Origin: Aestuariibacter salexigens DSM 15300
Lineage (GTDB): Bacteria; Pseudomonadota; Gammaproteobacteria; Enterobacterales; Alteromonadaceae
Reading direction: 5' to 3'
DNA: 64,000 bases
NCBI RefSeq assembly: GCF_000429145.1
Contig: NZ_AUBH01000001.1
Coordinates: forward strand, 496,001 to 560,000
Shown: one piece after another, positions 43,465 to 53,422 of the stretch
Position numbering within the stretch: the first letter of the stretch is position 1
Layout of the letters: the number at the start of each line of letters is the position of its first letter
Notes under the pieces: model-generated
Database searches by the model: none
What the model was told of the DNA's origin: nothing
The model's input: only the letters and a program-made list of their open reading frames with translations
Position numbers and translations under genes: made by a program

Positions 43465-44832
43465 ATGAAGACAAAACTTACCCTACTTGCCGCAGCGTTC
43501 GCTCTGTCGGTCTCAAGCCCTGTAGCACTTGCCAAAGTCTCAGAGGCTGAGGCGGCCAAGTTGGGCACAACGCTGACGCCTCTCGGTGGTGAAAAAGCTG
43601 GAAATGCCGACGGTAGCATTCCTGCTTGGAATGGCGGTATCACGACTCCTCCAGCGGGTTATAGTCCGGGGGATCATCATCCTGACCCATTCGCAGATGA
43701 TAAGCCACTTTTCGTGATCTCGGCATCAAACGTTAAGGAATATGAAAAATTCCTGAGTCCAGGCCAGATTGAGCTATTCAATACATATCCTGATACCTAC
43801 CGTATGCCTGTTTATCAGACGCGCAGAACGGCATCTAACCCAGAAGAGGTGTATGCGGCGACAAAGGCCAACGCCACCCGTGCTGAACTCGTAGAGGGTG
43901 GTAACGGTATTCGTAACGCAGTGTTAGGTGTGCCTTTCCCGATCCCGCAAAATGGTTTGGAAGCGATCTGGAATCATATTCTGCGCTATCGTGGAGTAGC
44001 TATTCAGCGTTATGGCGGTCAGGCCGCGCCTACCGCTTCAGGTGACTACAACGTTATCGGCTTTGACGACGTGCTAATGGTTAAATACGCAGAGCCTGGC
44101 ATTACACCTGAGCAATTGCTTGAAGAAAATGTCATTTTGAAATTTAAGCAGAGCATCACGAATCCTGCGCGTTTGGCGGGTACAGCGCTGTTGGTTCATG
44201 AAACCATGGACCAGGTAAAAGAGCCTCGTCAGGCATGGACGTACAACACCGGTCAGCGACGCGTACGTCGTGCACCTAACATTGCTTATGATGCACCGGG
44301 CACAGCGGCAGATGGTCTGCGTACCACGGACGACTTTGATATGTTCAATGGCGCACCAGATCGTTACAACTGGGAGTTAAAAGGTAAGCAGGAAATGTAT
44401 ATTGCTTACAATAACTATAAGCTGCACAGCGATCAGGCATCATACAGCGATATCCTCAAACCGGGGCACATCAACCCCGATTTGACTCGCTTTGAAAAAC
44501 ACCGCGTTTGGGTAGTCGAAGCCAACCTGAAAGATGAGTTCCGTCATGTTTATCAGAAACGCGTGTTCTACATTGACGAGGACAGCTGGCAGATCCACGT
44601 TGCTGATATGTACGATAATCGTGGTGAGTTATATCGTGTGGCAGTTGCTCACGGTGTGAACTATTATGAAATTCCCACACACTGGACTACGCTTGAGGTG
44701 TATCATGATTTGAACTCTCGTCGTTATTTGGCCCTTGGTCTTGATAACGAAGAAACAATGTATGATTTCACCATCCGTCCTAGTGACAACGAGTTTACTC
44801 CGCAGGCTCTGCGTAGAGAAGGCAAGCGTTAA
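43465..44832 (+). CDS. DUF1329 family periplasmic protein
   Basis: This is a 455-residue exported protein with the signal peptide MKTKLTLLAAAFALSVSSPV, cleaved after ALA. The ATG at 43465 is chosen because it starts the signal peptide directly after an AGAGG site; the ATG at 43453 contains that site. Typical family stretches are LGTTLTPLGGEKAGNADGSI near the start and RRVRRAPNIAYDAPGTAADG in the middle. The C-terminal half (KQEMYIAYNNYKLH to TIRPSDNEFTPQ) resembles the LolA/LolB-like lipid-binding fold given to this family as outer-membrane lipoprotein-sorting protein. It may carry a hydrophobic ligand between the MMPL pump and the DUF1302 barrel. Confidence 0.85.
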   Translation: MKTKLTLLAAAFALSVSSPVALAKVSEAEAAKLGTTLTPLGGEKAGNADGSIPAWNGGITTPPAGYSPGDHHPDPFADDKPLFVISASNVKEYEKFLSPGQIELFNTYPDTYRMPVYQTRRTASNPEEVYAATKANATRAELVEGGNGIRNAVLGVPFPIPQNGLEAIWNHILRYRGVAIQRYGGQAAPTASGDYNVIGFDDVLMVKYAEPGITPEQLLEENVILKFKQSITNPARLAGTALLVHETMDQVKEPRQAWTYNTGQRRVRRAPNIAYDAPGTAADGLRTTDDFDMFNGAPDRYNWELKGKQEMYIAYNNYKLHSDQASYSDILKPGHINPDLTRFEKHRVWVVEANLKDEFRHVYQKRVFYIDEDSWQIHVADMYDNRGELYRVAVAHGVNYYEIPTHWTTLEVYHDLNSRRYLALGLDNEETMYDFTIRPSDNEFTPQALRREGKR

Positions 44833-44853
44833 GTCACTATTTGGTAAGTAAAA

Positions 44854-44879
44854 ACGGTTGGCTGTGCCAGCCGTTTTTT
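44854..44879 (+). terminator. Intrinsic terminator between DUF1329 and Ycf48-like genes
   Basis: ACGGTTGGC (44854-44862), TGT loop, GCCAGCCGT (44866-44874, one G-U pair) is followed by a T-run to 44879. It splits the four-gene cluster into two transcription units, or lets only part of the messages through. Confidence 0.85.
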
Positions 44880-44897
44880 GTTTAAATGCAGTGGTAT

Positions 44898-45944
44898 ATG
44901 AATACGAAAAAACTTATCCGGTACGTAGCCGGTATCACGTTACTCGCTACGCAAGCGCAAGCAGCGACATCTTGGCAGGCCAAACTGGCGACTGAAAGCC
45001 TGCTGCTCGACATGTCCACCTTCGATAACCACCTTGTCGTAGTCGGGGAGCGTGGTCATGTATTGCTATCAGAAGACGGTGACACATTTGAACAACTATC
45101 TGTGCCTACCGTTGCGACTCTGACAGCCGTCGACACGGTCGGGGATGACATATGGGCAGTAGGTCACGACACGACTATCATTCATAGCGCTGACCGTGGC
45201 CAAACATGGCAACAGCAATTGTTCCTGCCTGAGTTAGAGAAGCCCCTTTTGGATGTGCTGTTTTTTGACAGTCAGCACGGTATTGCGATAGGTGCTTATG
45301 GTATTTTTTACCGTACTCAGGACGGTGGCCAAAACTGGACTGTTGAGAAACATCCAACGCTGCTGCATCCAGATGATCAGGCCTATCTCGAAGACATTCG
45401 TCAGGAAGATGAGGCGTTCTATCAGACTGAACTCGATTCAATCATGCCGCATTTAAATCGCGTATCTTTGCACGACGGGATGTTATATCTGGCAGGCGAA
45501 GCAGGGCTGTTGGCGAAGAGTGAAGACATGGGGCAATCTTGGCAGCGCATGGAAATCGATTACATGGGCTCGTTCTTTGACATTGTTTTCGATGGGGGGA
45601 GATTGCTTGCTACCGGGCTTCGCGGTCACCTTTTTGAATATGTAGAAGAGTTGCAAAGTTGGGCCGAGCTGGATACCTGCAGCCTGGCGTCGTTCAATTC
45701 CATTGTGCCATTAGATGGAGATAATGCACTGGTCGTTGGTAACAACGGCTATGTATTGTCCATTAACGGTACGGTGATGTCTCAGGAGCGCGCAAACATT
45801 TCTGCAAATGAAAACTGTGTGACGGGCCAGCAGCTAGTGCTTAGTCAGACAGAAGACAGTCAGGCTATTATCAACGCGACATTATTCAACGATAAAGTCA
45901 TTGCGGTCACTGCCGCAGGTATTCAGGTACTTACACAGGATTAA
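44898..45944 (+). CDS. Ycf48/HCF136-like periplasmic beta-propeller protein
   Basis: This is a 348-residue exported protein when started at ATG 44898 (signal MNTKKLIRYVAGITLLATQA, cleavage after QAQA); an ATG at 44886 is the alternative. The mature protein is a repeat of BNR/sortilin-like blades, each with an Asp-box-like end: SEDGDTFEQL, SADRGQTWQQ, TQDGGQNWTV, SEDMGQSWQR. These are the features of Ycf48-related proteins, which in phototrophs assist photosystem II assembly. In heterotrophs this family sits next to MMPL/RND transporters, as here, 8 bp before the pump gene. It probably acts as a periplasmic partner or assembly factor of the pump (inference). Confidence 0.85.
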   Translation: MNTKKLIRYVAGITLLATQAQAATSWQAKLATESLLLDMSTFDNHLVVVGERGHVLLSEDGDTFEQLSVPTVATLTAVDTVGDDIWAVGHDTTIIHSADRGQTWQQQLFLPELEKPLLDVLFFDSQHGIAIGAYGIFYRTQDGGQNWTVEKHPTLLHPDDQAYLEDIRQEDEAFYQTELDSIMPHLNRVSLHDGMLYLAGEAGLLAKSEDMGQSWQRMEIDYMGSFFDIVFDGGRLLATGLRGHLFEYVEELQSWAELDTCSLASFNSIVPLDGDNALVVGNNGYVLSINGTVMSQERANISANENCVTGQQLVLSQTEDSQAIINATLFNDKVIAVTAAGIQVLTQD

Positions 45945-45952
45945 CGCAGCAT

Positions 45953-48271
45953 ATGACGAATATCATTACTCTGTGTGAACAGGGGATCTTTAAAAATCGT
46001 TTCATCGTGGTCGCGCTGTTCATCCTCGCTACCTTTTTCCTGGGGTATCAGGCGTCACAGCTTAAACTGGATGCAGGGTTCGAGAAGAATATCCCGCTTA
46101 ATCACGAATATATGCAGAATTACATGAAGCATCGCAGTGATTTCGGTGGTGCTAACAATATTCTTGTGTCCGTGTGTGATACGAGCGGCAATATCTACAA
46201 CAAAAATTTCTTCGATACGCTGAAAAATGTCCACGACCAGTTATTCTTTATTGATGGCGTCGACCGTTCTCTCGTTGTGTCGCTGTTTTCGGCGTCAACC
46301 CGTTTTACTGAAATCGTTGAGGGTGGTTTTTCCGGCGGTCCTGTCATACCGGCTAACTTTGACTCGTCCAATCCAAACGCGCTAAAGCTGGTATCTGAGA
46401 ACGTTGAGAAGGCGGGTATTGTCGGACGACAGGTATCTGACGATTTTTCATGTGCGATGGTCACTGCACAACTGCTCGAACTCGATCCGGAAACGGGCGA
46501 GCCATTAAACACCCTTGAATTCGCTGCAAAACTCGAAGACCAACTGCGCGGTCAGTATGAGAATGACCGCATCACCGTACACATCATCGGCTTCGCCAAG
46601 ATGATCGGTGATGTTGCGAATGGCGCCAAAGATGTGGTGTTATTCTTCGCCATTGCGATCGCAATTACCGCAGTGATGGTGTACCTGTTCTCCAAATCAC
46701 TGATGCTGACATTCTTGCCTCTGTTGTGTTCAATCGTCGCAGTTGTCTGGCAACTGGGCTTGTTAACTGTGATGGGCTTTGGCTTGGATCCGATGTCTAT
46801 TCTGGTGCCATTTTTGGTGTTCGCGATAGGTGTCAGTCACGGCGTTCAGATGATAAACGCTGTCGGTAAAAGGGTGGTCGGTGGTGCCAGTGTTCTGCAG
46901 GCTGCCAAGCTCGCTTTCACCAGCCTGTTGATTCCTGGCGGTATTGCACTGCTTTCGGATACCGTTGGCTTTATGACGTTACTGGTCATTGATATCGGTA
47001 TCATCCGAGAGTTGGCGATTACGGCAAGTGTCGGGGTGGCGGTCATCATCCTTACCAACCTGATTCTGTTGCCGGTATTGATGAGCTTCATCAAATTAGA
47101 TGACAAGTATATCGAACGTTTTGCCGGTAAAGAGCAGCGCTCTGATAAGTTTTGGAATGCTTGTGCACAATGTGCGAGTCCCAAAACTGCAGCCGCTATT
47201 CTCTCTGTTACCGTGGTTTTGTTCGTGCTTGGCTTTATACAGTCCACAGAAATGAAGATTGGAGATCTACATGCTGGCGCGCCTGCATTGCATGAAGACT
47301 CCCGTTACAATCAGGATACGTTCCTTATCACAGACAGATATGCGATCAGTGTTGATTACATGTCCGTGTTGGTAGAGGCAACGCCTGAGTCATGTACTTC
47401 CTATGAGGTGATGAACGCCATTGATGAATTCCAGTGGCGTATGGTAAACGTCGAGGGCGTGCAGTCCGCAGTGAGCCTGGCGTCGGTGGCAAAACAGGTC
47501 AACGCCGGATATAACGAAGGTAATCCGAAATGGCGGGTATTGCCACGTAATCAACAAACCATGGTGCAAGCCATTTCTCGTGTGCCGACGTCTTCAGGTT
47601 TGCTGAATCAGGATTGTTCGGTCATGCCGGTTATCCTGTTTATGGAAGATCATAAGGCTGAAACCATCAATCGCGTGGTAGATGCGGTGAAACAGTATCG
47701 TCAGGAATTTGAAAGTGATGATCTGAAGTTCCAGCTTGCTTCCGGCCCTGTCGGCGTGATGGCTGCAACCAACGAAGCGGTTGAGGCAGCGCAGACACCG
47801 ATGCTGTTCTACGTATTTGGTGCAGTTATTCTGCTGTGCTTGTTGAGCTTCCGCTCATTACGCTCAACGCTGTCGGTCGTGATACCGCTTTATGTGGTGT
47901 CAATTCTTGCTCAAGCACTGATGACCTTCCTTGAGATTGGTTTGACGGTATCGACGCTGCCGGTTATCGCACTGGGTGTCGGTATTGGTGTCGACTACGG
48001 TATTTATATCCTGTCGACCATGAGCGATAAACTCAAAGAAGGGATGCCAGTTCAGGAAGCTTACCTGATTGCATTGAAAGAGCGTGGCAGTGCCGTGTTA
48101 TTTACCGGTATCACGCTGGCTATCGGCGTGTCTACCTGGGTATTCTCATCGCTTAAGTTCCAGATGGACATGGGCATACTGCTGACCTTTATGTTTATCG
48201 TGAACATGTTAGGCGCGGTAGTGGTACTTCCGGCACTGGCCAGAATGTTCTGGTACAAGCAATGTAAATAA
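45953..48271 (+). CDS. MMPL/RND-family transporter
   Basis: This is a 772-residue inner-membrane protein with 12 predicted helices and two large periplasmic loops after helix 1 and helix 7. This is the RND superfamily, MMPL or HpnN-like branch. Helix 4 carries GVSHGVQMINAV and the second half has GVGIGVDYGIYILSTM, both typical of the proton-relay helices. It is shorter than AcrB-type pumps and has no membrane-fusion partner nearby. Relatives move lipids, hopanoids or other hydrophobic molecules. With the Ycf48-like gene 8 bp upstream and the DUF1302/DUF1329 pair before that, it probably forms one trans-envelope system. Cargo unknown. Confidence 0.88.
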   Translation: MTNIITLCEQGIFKNRFIVVALFILATFFLGYQASQLKLDAGFEKNIPLNHEYMQNYMKHRSDFGGANNILVSVCDTSGNIYNKNFFDTLKNVHDQLFFIDGVDRSLVVSLFSASTRFTEIVEGGFSGGPVIPANFDSSNPNALKLVSENVEKAGIVGRQVSDDFSCAMVTAQLLELDPETGEPLNTLEFAAKLEDQLRGQYENDRITVHIIGFAKMIGDVANGAKDVVLFFAIAIAITAVMVYLFSKSLMLTFLPLLCSIVAVVWQLGLLTVMGFGLDPMSILVPFLVFAIGVSHGVQMINAVGKRVVGGASVLQAAKLAFTSLLIPGGIALLSDTVGFMTLLVIDIGIIRELAITASVGVAVIILTNLILLPVLMSFIKLDDKYIERFAGKEQRSDKFWNACAQCASPKTAAAILSVTVVLFVLGFIQSTEMKIGDLHAGAPALHEDSRYNQDTFLITDRYAISVDYMSVLVEATPESCTSYEVMNAIDEFQWRMVNVEGVQSAVSLASVAKQVNAGYNEGNPKWRVLPRNQQTMVQAISRVPTSSGLLNQDCSVMPVILFMEDHKAETINRVVDAVKQYRQEFESDDLKFQLASGPVGVMAATNEAVEAAQTPMLFYVFGAVILLCLLSFRSLRSTLSVVIPLYVVSILAQALMTFLEIGLTVSTLPVIALGVGIGVDYGIYILSTMSDKLKEGMPVQEAYLIALKERGSAVLFTGITLAIGVSTWVFSSLKFQMDMGILLTFMFIVNMLGAVVVLPALARMFWYKQCK

Positions 48272-48302
48272 GTTGAATTTCTTTTTACATGAATATGCAA
48301 AT

Positions 48303-48326
48303 AAAAAAGGCCGAAAGGCCTTTTTT
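48303..48326 (+). terminator. Intrinsic terminator after the MMPL transporter
   Basis: AAAAAAGGCC (48303-48312), a GAAA tetraloop and GGCCTTTTTT (48317-48326): a 10-bp symmetric stem with flanking A and T runs, able to work in both directions. Confidence 0.92.
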
Positions 48327-48351
48327 ATTTGCTAAATACGCATAGTTATCT

Positions 48352-48375
48352 CGATTGTAAATACGATTGTAAATA
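48352..48375 (+). repeat. Tandem 12-bp repeat upstream of NAD-GDH gene
   Basis: CGATTGTAAATA occurs twice without a gap (48352-48363 and 48364-48375), and a degenerate third copy (ACGTAAATATA) follows. It lies about 140 bp before the glutamate dehydrogenase start in a 241-bp spacer (48272-48512) that also holds the terminator. It could be a set of regulator half-sites or a slippage-prone repeat. Confidence 0.55.
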
Positions 48376-48512
48376 TCACGTAAATATACCCCTTTCAAAG
48401 CAAGCAAGAATTAGCGAAAATACGCTCCAAGCACTCAAAAACTGTTGTTAGCTCAATATTTTGACTACGCTTAGCTCGGTACCCACACAAACAAATAAAA
48501 CAAGGTATTTGC

Positions 48513-51500
48513 ATGACGGTCTCATCTGGTCAATATTCAGTCTTGCTCGAAAACGTCTTTCAGTTGATTCAAAAGAAAGTCGATAAAAATCAATCGCCTT
48601 TGGTCGAGGCATTCGCGCGCGTACTCTTCAGTAATATATCCGCAGAAGATTTGGAAGATCGAAACGATAGCGATCTTTACGGCGCGGCTCTCAGCTTATG
48701 GAATCAGTTCTCAAAATTTGATGCCAGTAAGCCAATGATCCGCGTATTCAATCCGGAGATATCAAAGCATGGCTGGCAGTCGTCTCACACGATTGTAGAG
48801 ATCATTGTTAAAGACATGCCGTTTCTGGTTGACTCGGTGCGAATGGCACTGAACAGACTGGGGATTAATTCCCACTTGTTACTGCACAGTCCGTTGACTG
48901 TGCAGCGCAATAAAGACAAACAGCTTGAGAAATTCCTGTCTGACGGTGAAAAAAATAAATCAGCAGATAAAGAAACCATATTTCTCATCGAAGTCGACAG
49001 ACAGATAAGTAAATCTGCAATAGATGCCCTAAGCAGTGAACTGCTTAGCGTTGTCGATGAGGTATCACTTGCTGTTGATGACTGGCAGCCCATGCGTGCC
49101 AAGCTGAAAGACATTGTGGCGGCGGTGAAAAAAGCACCGATGCCAGCCGGTGATGACGTTAAAGCGCAGGCTTTGACCTATCTGGAATGGCTCAATGACC
49201 ATAATTTTACGCTTATGGGTTATCGCTATTACACCGTAAAAGCGATTGAAGGTGACCATCGCTGGGTGCCTGATAACGACTCAAGTCTGGGTTTAATGAA
49301 AAACTCAATCAGCGATCGCGAAAGATTGATTTCTCAAATGCCTGCCAGCGCCCGCGACGAGGCATTAAGCCATAAGCCGCTTATTTTAACCAAAACCAAC
49401 ACTCGTGCGCGTGTGCACCGTCCAGCGTATATGGACTATGTTGGGATTAAAGAGTTTGATAAATCTGGCCATGTAGTGGGTGAGCACCGCTTTTTAGGTT
49501 TGTATTCTGCGTCTTTCTACAACTCAAGCGCTACAGGTCTACCGATTCTAAAAGAAAAGATCGACCGTATTTGCAAGCTGTCTGGCTATGCGCCAGGTTC
49601 ACATGCGTACAAAGCCTTCGTGAATATTATCGAAACCTATCCCAGAGATGAGCTTTTACAGGCAGGTGATCAGGAGCTTGGGCAAATCATTCGTGGCATC
49701 TTCCAGATGCAAGAGCGCGGTATTTCCCGCTTGTTCGTCCGTAAAGATGTGTTTGGGCGCTTCTTCTCGTGCATGGTGTATGTACCCAGAGAGCGGTATA
49801 ACACCCAGTTACGTAAAGATACTCAGGCGCTTCTTAAGAAAGCTTTTAACAGTGATGAAGAAGTCGAATTCACCACTTATTTCTCCGAGTCAGTGTATGC
49901 ACGCACACATTACATAGCCCGGGTCAAAGATAACAACGCGGAATACGATGTGAAGGATATAGAGAACAACATTATCGAGTTGACAAAAAGCTGGGAAGAC
50001 CGGCTGACGGCGGTAATACGCGCGGAATTTGGCGAGGCGAAAGGCAAAGCGCTTGAGAAGAAATACGACAATGCGTTTTCGCGCAGCTATAAAGAACATA
50101 ATTTGCCCAGTGCAGCGCTGGTTGATATTGAAAAACTGGAAATGCTCAGCGATCAGCACACACTCGATATGTTGTTTTACCGACCTCAGGAAGAGTCGAA
50201 AGACAGCAGCATTGTAAAACTTAAGTTATTTCATCGTGATGAACCGATTCATCTTTCCGATGTATTGCCTATGTTGGAGAATTTCGGGTTACGCGTAATT
50301 GATGAAAGTCCCTTTAGCGTTAAGGCGGCAGACGGCAGTAAAAATTGGATAATGGACTTCAGCATGATGCACGCCCGTATCCAGCATATGGATATGGAAA
50401 GTGCGCAGACGCTGTTTCAGGATGCATTTGCCAAGGTGTGGCGCGGCGAGCTTGAAGATGATGCGTTTAACCGACTTATTCTTAATGGCGGACTGACGGG
50501 GCGCAAGGTCACTATTTTACGCGCTTACGCTAAGTATATGCGTCAGATTGGTAGCTCGTTCAGCCGTGACTACATCGCCAACACGCTTTCCAACTATCCG
50601 GATATTGCCACGTTACTGATTGAATTGTTTGAGAAGCGATTCGATCCGTCAGTGCGTCGTTCTGCCAAAGCAGAAGAGAAGCGTATTGCTGATATCAAAG
50701 AGCGCCTGGATCAGGTTTCCAACCTCGATGATGACCGCATTATACGTCGATACCTTGATCTGATCATGGCGACGTTACGCACCAACTTCTATCAGCCGGA
50801 CGAACATGGCAACGATAAGCCTTACGCCTCATTCAAGATGCTTCCAGAGCTTATCCCGGGCATGCCGTTACCTATGCCTAAATTTGAAATATTCGTTTAT
50901 TCGCCACGGGTTGAGGGTGTTCACCTGCGTGGCGGTAAGGTCGCCCGTGGTGGCTTGCGCTGGTCAGACAGACAGGAAGATTTCCGTACAGAAATTCTCG
51001 GTCTGGTTAAAGCTCAGCAGGTTAAAAATACGGTCATTGTTCCGGTTGGCGCCAAAGGTGGCTTTATCTGTAAAAAACTACCGGTAGGACAGGGACGCGA
51101 TGCATTCTTGAAAGAAGGTCAGGAATGCTACAAGATATTCATTCGTAGCCTGCTGGATATTACCGATAACATTGTTGAAGGAAATATCGTGCCTCCTAAA
51201 GACGTCGTAAGGCACGATGAGGATGACCCTTATCTGGTTGTCGCAGCGGACAAAGGCACGGCGACATTCTCTGACATTGCCAACGGTATTTCCGATGAGT
51301 TTGGCTTCTGGCTTGGCGATGCGTTCGCGTCAGGTGGCAGTATCGGATATGACCATAAGAAGATGGGGATCACAGCGCGTGGGGGCTGGGAGTCAGTCAA
51401 ACGTCACTTCAGAGAAATTGGCATTGACTGTCAGACGACCGACTTTACCTGCGTTGGTGTCGGTGACATGGCCGGTGACGTATTCGGCAACGGTATGTTG

Positions 51501-53351
51501 CTGTCAGAGCACACCCGTATCATTTGTGCGTTTAACCATATGCACATCTTCTTCGATCCGAACCCTGATGCGGCAGCCAGCTACAAAGAGAGACAGCGTT
51601 TATTTAACGATCCTTCATTAAATTGGGATGACTACGATAAATCGCTTATTTCAAAAGGTGGTGGTGTATTCAGTCGTTCGGCTAAGGCCATCAAGCTAAC
51701 GCCGGAAATGAAGAAGTGGCTGGGCACCCGCCAGGTCACCATGACCCCAAATGAACTCATTCATAACGCCTTGAAGATGCCTGTTGATCTGATATGGAAC
51801 GGCGGCATTGGTACTTATGTAAAAGGCTCAAAGGAAAGTCATTCAGATGTGGGTGACAGAGCTAACGATGATGTGCGCGTGAACGGTAAAGAGGTCAGGG
51901 CGAAAATTATTGGCGAAGGGGGCAACCTTGGCTTGACTCAGCTCGGCAGGGTTGAATTTGCTGCTAACGGTGGACGGGTAAATACCGACTTTATCGACAA
52001 TGTCGGCGGTGTTGATTGTTCGGACAACGAAGTTAACATCAAGATCCTGCTAAATACGCTGGTCAGTAAAGGCGACCTCACGGTTAAACAGCGCAACGAG
52101 CTGCTGTATGCCATGACCGACGATGTGGCAAAAATCGTTATTCACGACTGTTATCGTCAGACTCAATCGATTTCTATCACCCATCGAGCCGGCGTGGGGC
52201 AGCTTAAAGAGCAATTGCGATTTATCCACGGATTGGAGCGTGAAGGTGCGTTAAACCGCGAGCTAGAATTTATTCCCAGCGATGACGAGATTTCAGATCG
52301 ACTGGCTACTAAGCAGGGCTTAACCCGCCCTGAGTTATCAGTGTTGATTGCTTACGGTAAAATGGTTCTGAAAGAACGCCTTAATATCCCGGCGATTACC
52401 GACAATCCTTATCATGGAAAACTGCTTATCGAAGCCTTCCCGGCTATGCTCAGAGAGCGGTTTGCGGAACAGATGCAGGAACACCCGCTGCGCGCGGAAA
52501 TTATTGCCACCAAGCTCACCAATAATATGGTGAACGATATGGGCCTTAATTTTGTGTTCAGAATGCAGGAAGAAACTGGCGCTAACCTGGAAGAGATCAC
52601 CACATCCTACGCGGTCGTGAAAGGTATCTTCAATATGGATAAGTTGTGGCGCGATATTGAGGCATTAGATAATAAAATTGATGCCAATCTGCAGTTGACC
52701 TTACTCGATAGCATGCGTCGCACGCTACGTCGCGCGTCGCGTTGGTATATCCGCCACGGTGACAAGACCTGTGCTATTGATGAAGCAATTGAGTCTTACA
52801 AACCAACCTTTAACGATCTATCACAGAATCTTGATACCTATCTTGTTGAAGAAGAGTATCAACAACTGGTTACTGCTACTCAGGAGTATGTGGATAAAGG
52901 CGTACCGCAGGCAATAGCTTACTCGGTTGCAAGTCTGAGCAATCTGTTCTCCACGCTGGATTTAGCGCAGGTAGCGAGAATTGAAAAATGTGACATCCCG
53001 GTTATCGCGAACTTGTATTACAAACTCGGCTCGCGACTGGAGCTGCACTGGTTCCTCGACCAGATTAATCGTCAGACCGTGTCTAATCATTGGCAGGCAT
53101 TGGCCAGAGCATCATACCGTGAAGAGTTGGATTGGCAGCAGCGCAGTATTGCAGGTGCACTGATCCATCGTTCGAGCGGTAAAGCTTCGGCAGAAGAAAT
53201 TCTGGCAGAATGGATGGAAAGCAATAAATATTCGCTTGAACGCTGGTATCATATGATGTCTGAATTCAAAACCAGTGCGACCCATGAATTTGCTAAATTC
53301 TCAGTCGCTCTGCGTGAATTGATGTTGTTAAGTGTAAAAGCGAATAAGTAA
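48513..53351 (+). CDS. gdhB: NAD-specific glutamate dehydrogenase, large (180-kDa) type
   Basis: This very large cytoplasmic enzyme oxidises glutamate to 2-oxoglutarate and ammonia with NAD+, mainly in amino-acid catabolism. The 1612 residues match the family length. The N-terminal ~700 residues hold ACT-like regulatory segments (for example HTIVEIIVKDMPFLVDSVRM). The catalytic core begins near 780 with RGGKVARGGLRWSDRQEDFRTE. The substrate lysine region is VPVGAKGGFICKKLP, and the Rossmann part contains GVGDMAGDVFGNGMLLS. A helical C-terminal region follows. It is monocistronic, with a repeat-containing upstream region and a terminator after it. This type is often allosterically controlled by amino acids. 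Confidence 0.95.
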   Translation: MTVSSGQYSVLLENVFQLIQKKVDKNQSPLVEAFARVLFSNISAEDLEDRNDSDLYGAALSLWNQFSKFDASKPMIRVFNPEISKHGWQSSHTIVEIIVKDMPFLVDSVRMALNRLGINSHLLLHSPLTVQRNKDKQLEKFLSDGEKNKSADKETIFLIEVDRQISKSAIDALSSELLSVVDEVSLAVDDWQPMRAKLKDIVAAVKKAPMPAGDDVKAQALTYLEWLNDHNFTLMGYRYYTVKAIEGDHRWVPDNDSSLGLMKNSISDRERLISQMPASARDEALSHKPLILTKTNTRARVHRPAYMDYVGIKEFDKSGHVVGEHRFLGLYSASFYNSSATGLPILKEKIDRICKLSGYAPGSHAYKAFVNIIETYPRDELLQAGDQELGQIIRGIFQMQERGISRLFVRKDVFGRFFSCMVYVPRERYNTQLRKDTQALLKKAFNSDEEVEFTTYFSESVYARTHYIARVKDNNAEYDVKDIENNIIELTKSWEDRLTAVIRAEFGEAKGKALEKKYDNAFSRSYKEHNLPSAALVDIEKLEMLSDQHTLDMLFYRPQEESKDSSIVKLKLFHRDEPIHLSDVLPMLENFGLRVIDESPFSVKAADGSKNWIMDFSMMHARIQHMDMESAQTLFQDAFAKVWRGELEDDAFNRLILNGGLTGRKVTILRAYAKYMRQIGSSFSRDYIANTLSNYPDIATLLIELFEKRFDPSVRRSAKAEEKRIADIKERLDQVSNLDDDRIIRRYLDLIMATLRTNFYQPDEHGNDKPYASFKMLPELIPGMPLPMPKFEIFVYSPRVEGVHLRGGKVARGGLRWSDRQEDFRTEILGLVKAQQVKNTVIVPVGAKGGFICKKLPVGQGRDAFLKEGQECYKIFIRSLLDITDNIVEGNIVPPKDVVRHDEDDPYLVVAADKGTATFSDIANGISDEFGFWLGDAFASGGSIGYDHKKMGITARGGWESVKRHFREIGIDCQTTDFTCVGVGDMAGDVFGNGMLLSEHTRIICAFNHMHIFFDPNPDAAASYKERQRLFNDPSLNWDDYDKSLISKGGGVFSRSAKAIKLTPEMKKWLGTRQVTMTPNELIHNALKMPVDLIWNGGIGTYVKGSKESHSDVGDRANDDVRVNGKEVRAKIIGEGGNLGLTQLGRVEFAANGGRVNTDFIDNVGGVDCSDNEVNIKILLNTLVSKGDLTVKQRNELLYAMTDDVAKIVIHDCYRQTQSISITHRAGVGQLKEQLRFIHGLEREGALNRELEFIPSDDEISDRLATKQGLTRPELSVLIAYGKMVLKERLNIPAITDNPYHGKLLIEAFPAMLRERFAEQMQEHPLRAEIIATKLTNNMVNDMGLNFVFRMQEETGANLEEITTSYAVVKGIFNMDKLWRDIEALDNKIDANLQLTLLDSMRRTLRRASRWYIRHGDKTCAIDEAIESYKPTFNDLSQNLDTYLVEEEYQQLVTATQEYVDKGVPQAIAYSVASLSNLFSTLDLAQVARIEKCDIPVIANLYYKLGSRLELHWFLDQINRQTVSNHWQALARASYREELDWQQRSIAGALIHRSSGKASAEEILAEWMESNKYSLERWYHMMSEFKTSATHEFAKFSVALRELMLLSVKANK

Positions 53352-53375
53352 CCTTTACGCTATATCCGGTTAGTT

Positions 53376-53400
53376 AAAGCCCCGTGTAGCGGGGCTTTTT
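53376..53400 (+). terminator. Intrinsic terminator after NAD-GDH
   Basis: AAAGCCCCG (53376-53384), TGTAG loop, CGGGGCTTT (53390-53398) is followed by T residues, 24 bp past the stop. Confidence 0.92.
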
Positions 53401-53422
53401 GTTATTGAAGCAAGGAGATTGA

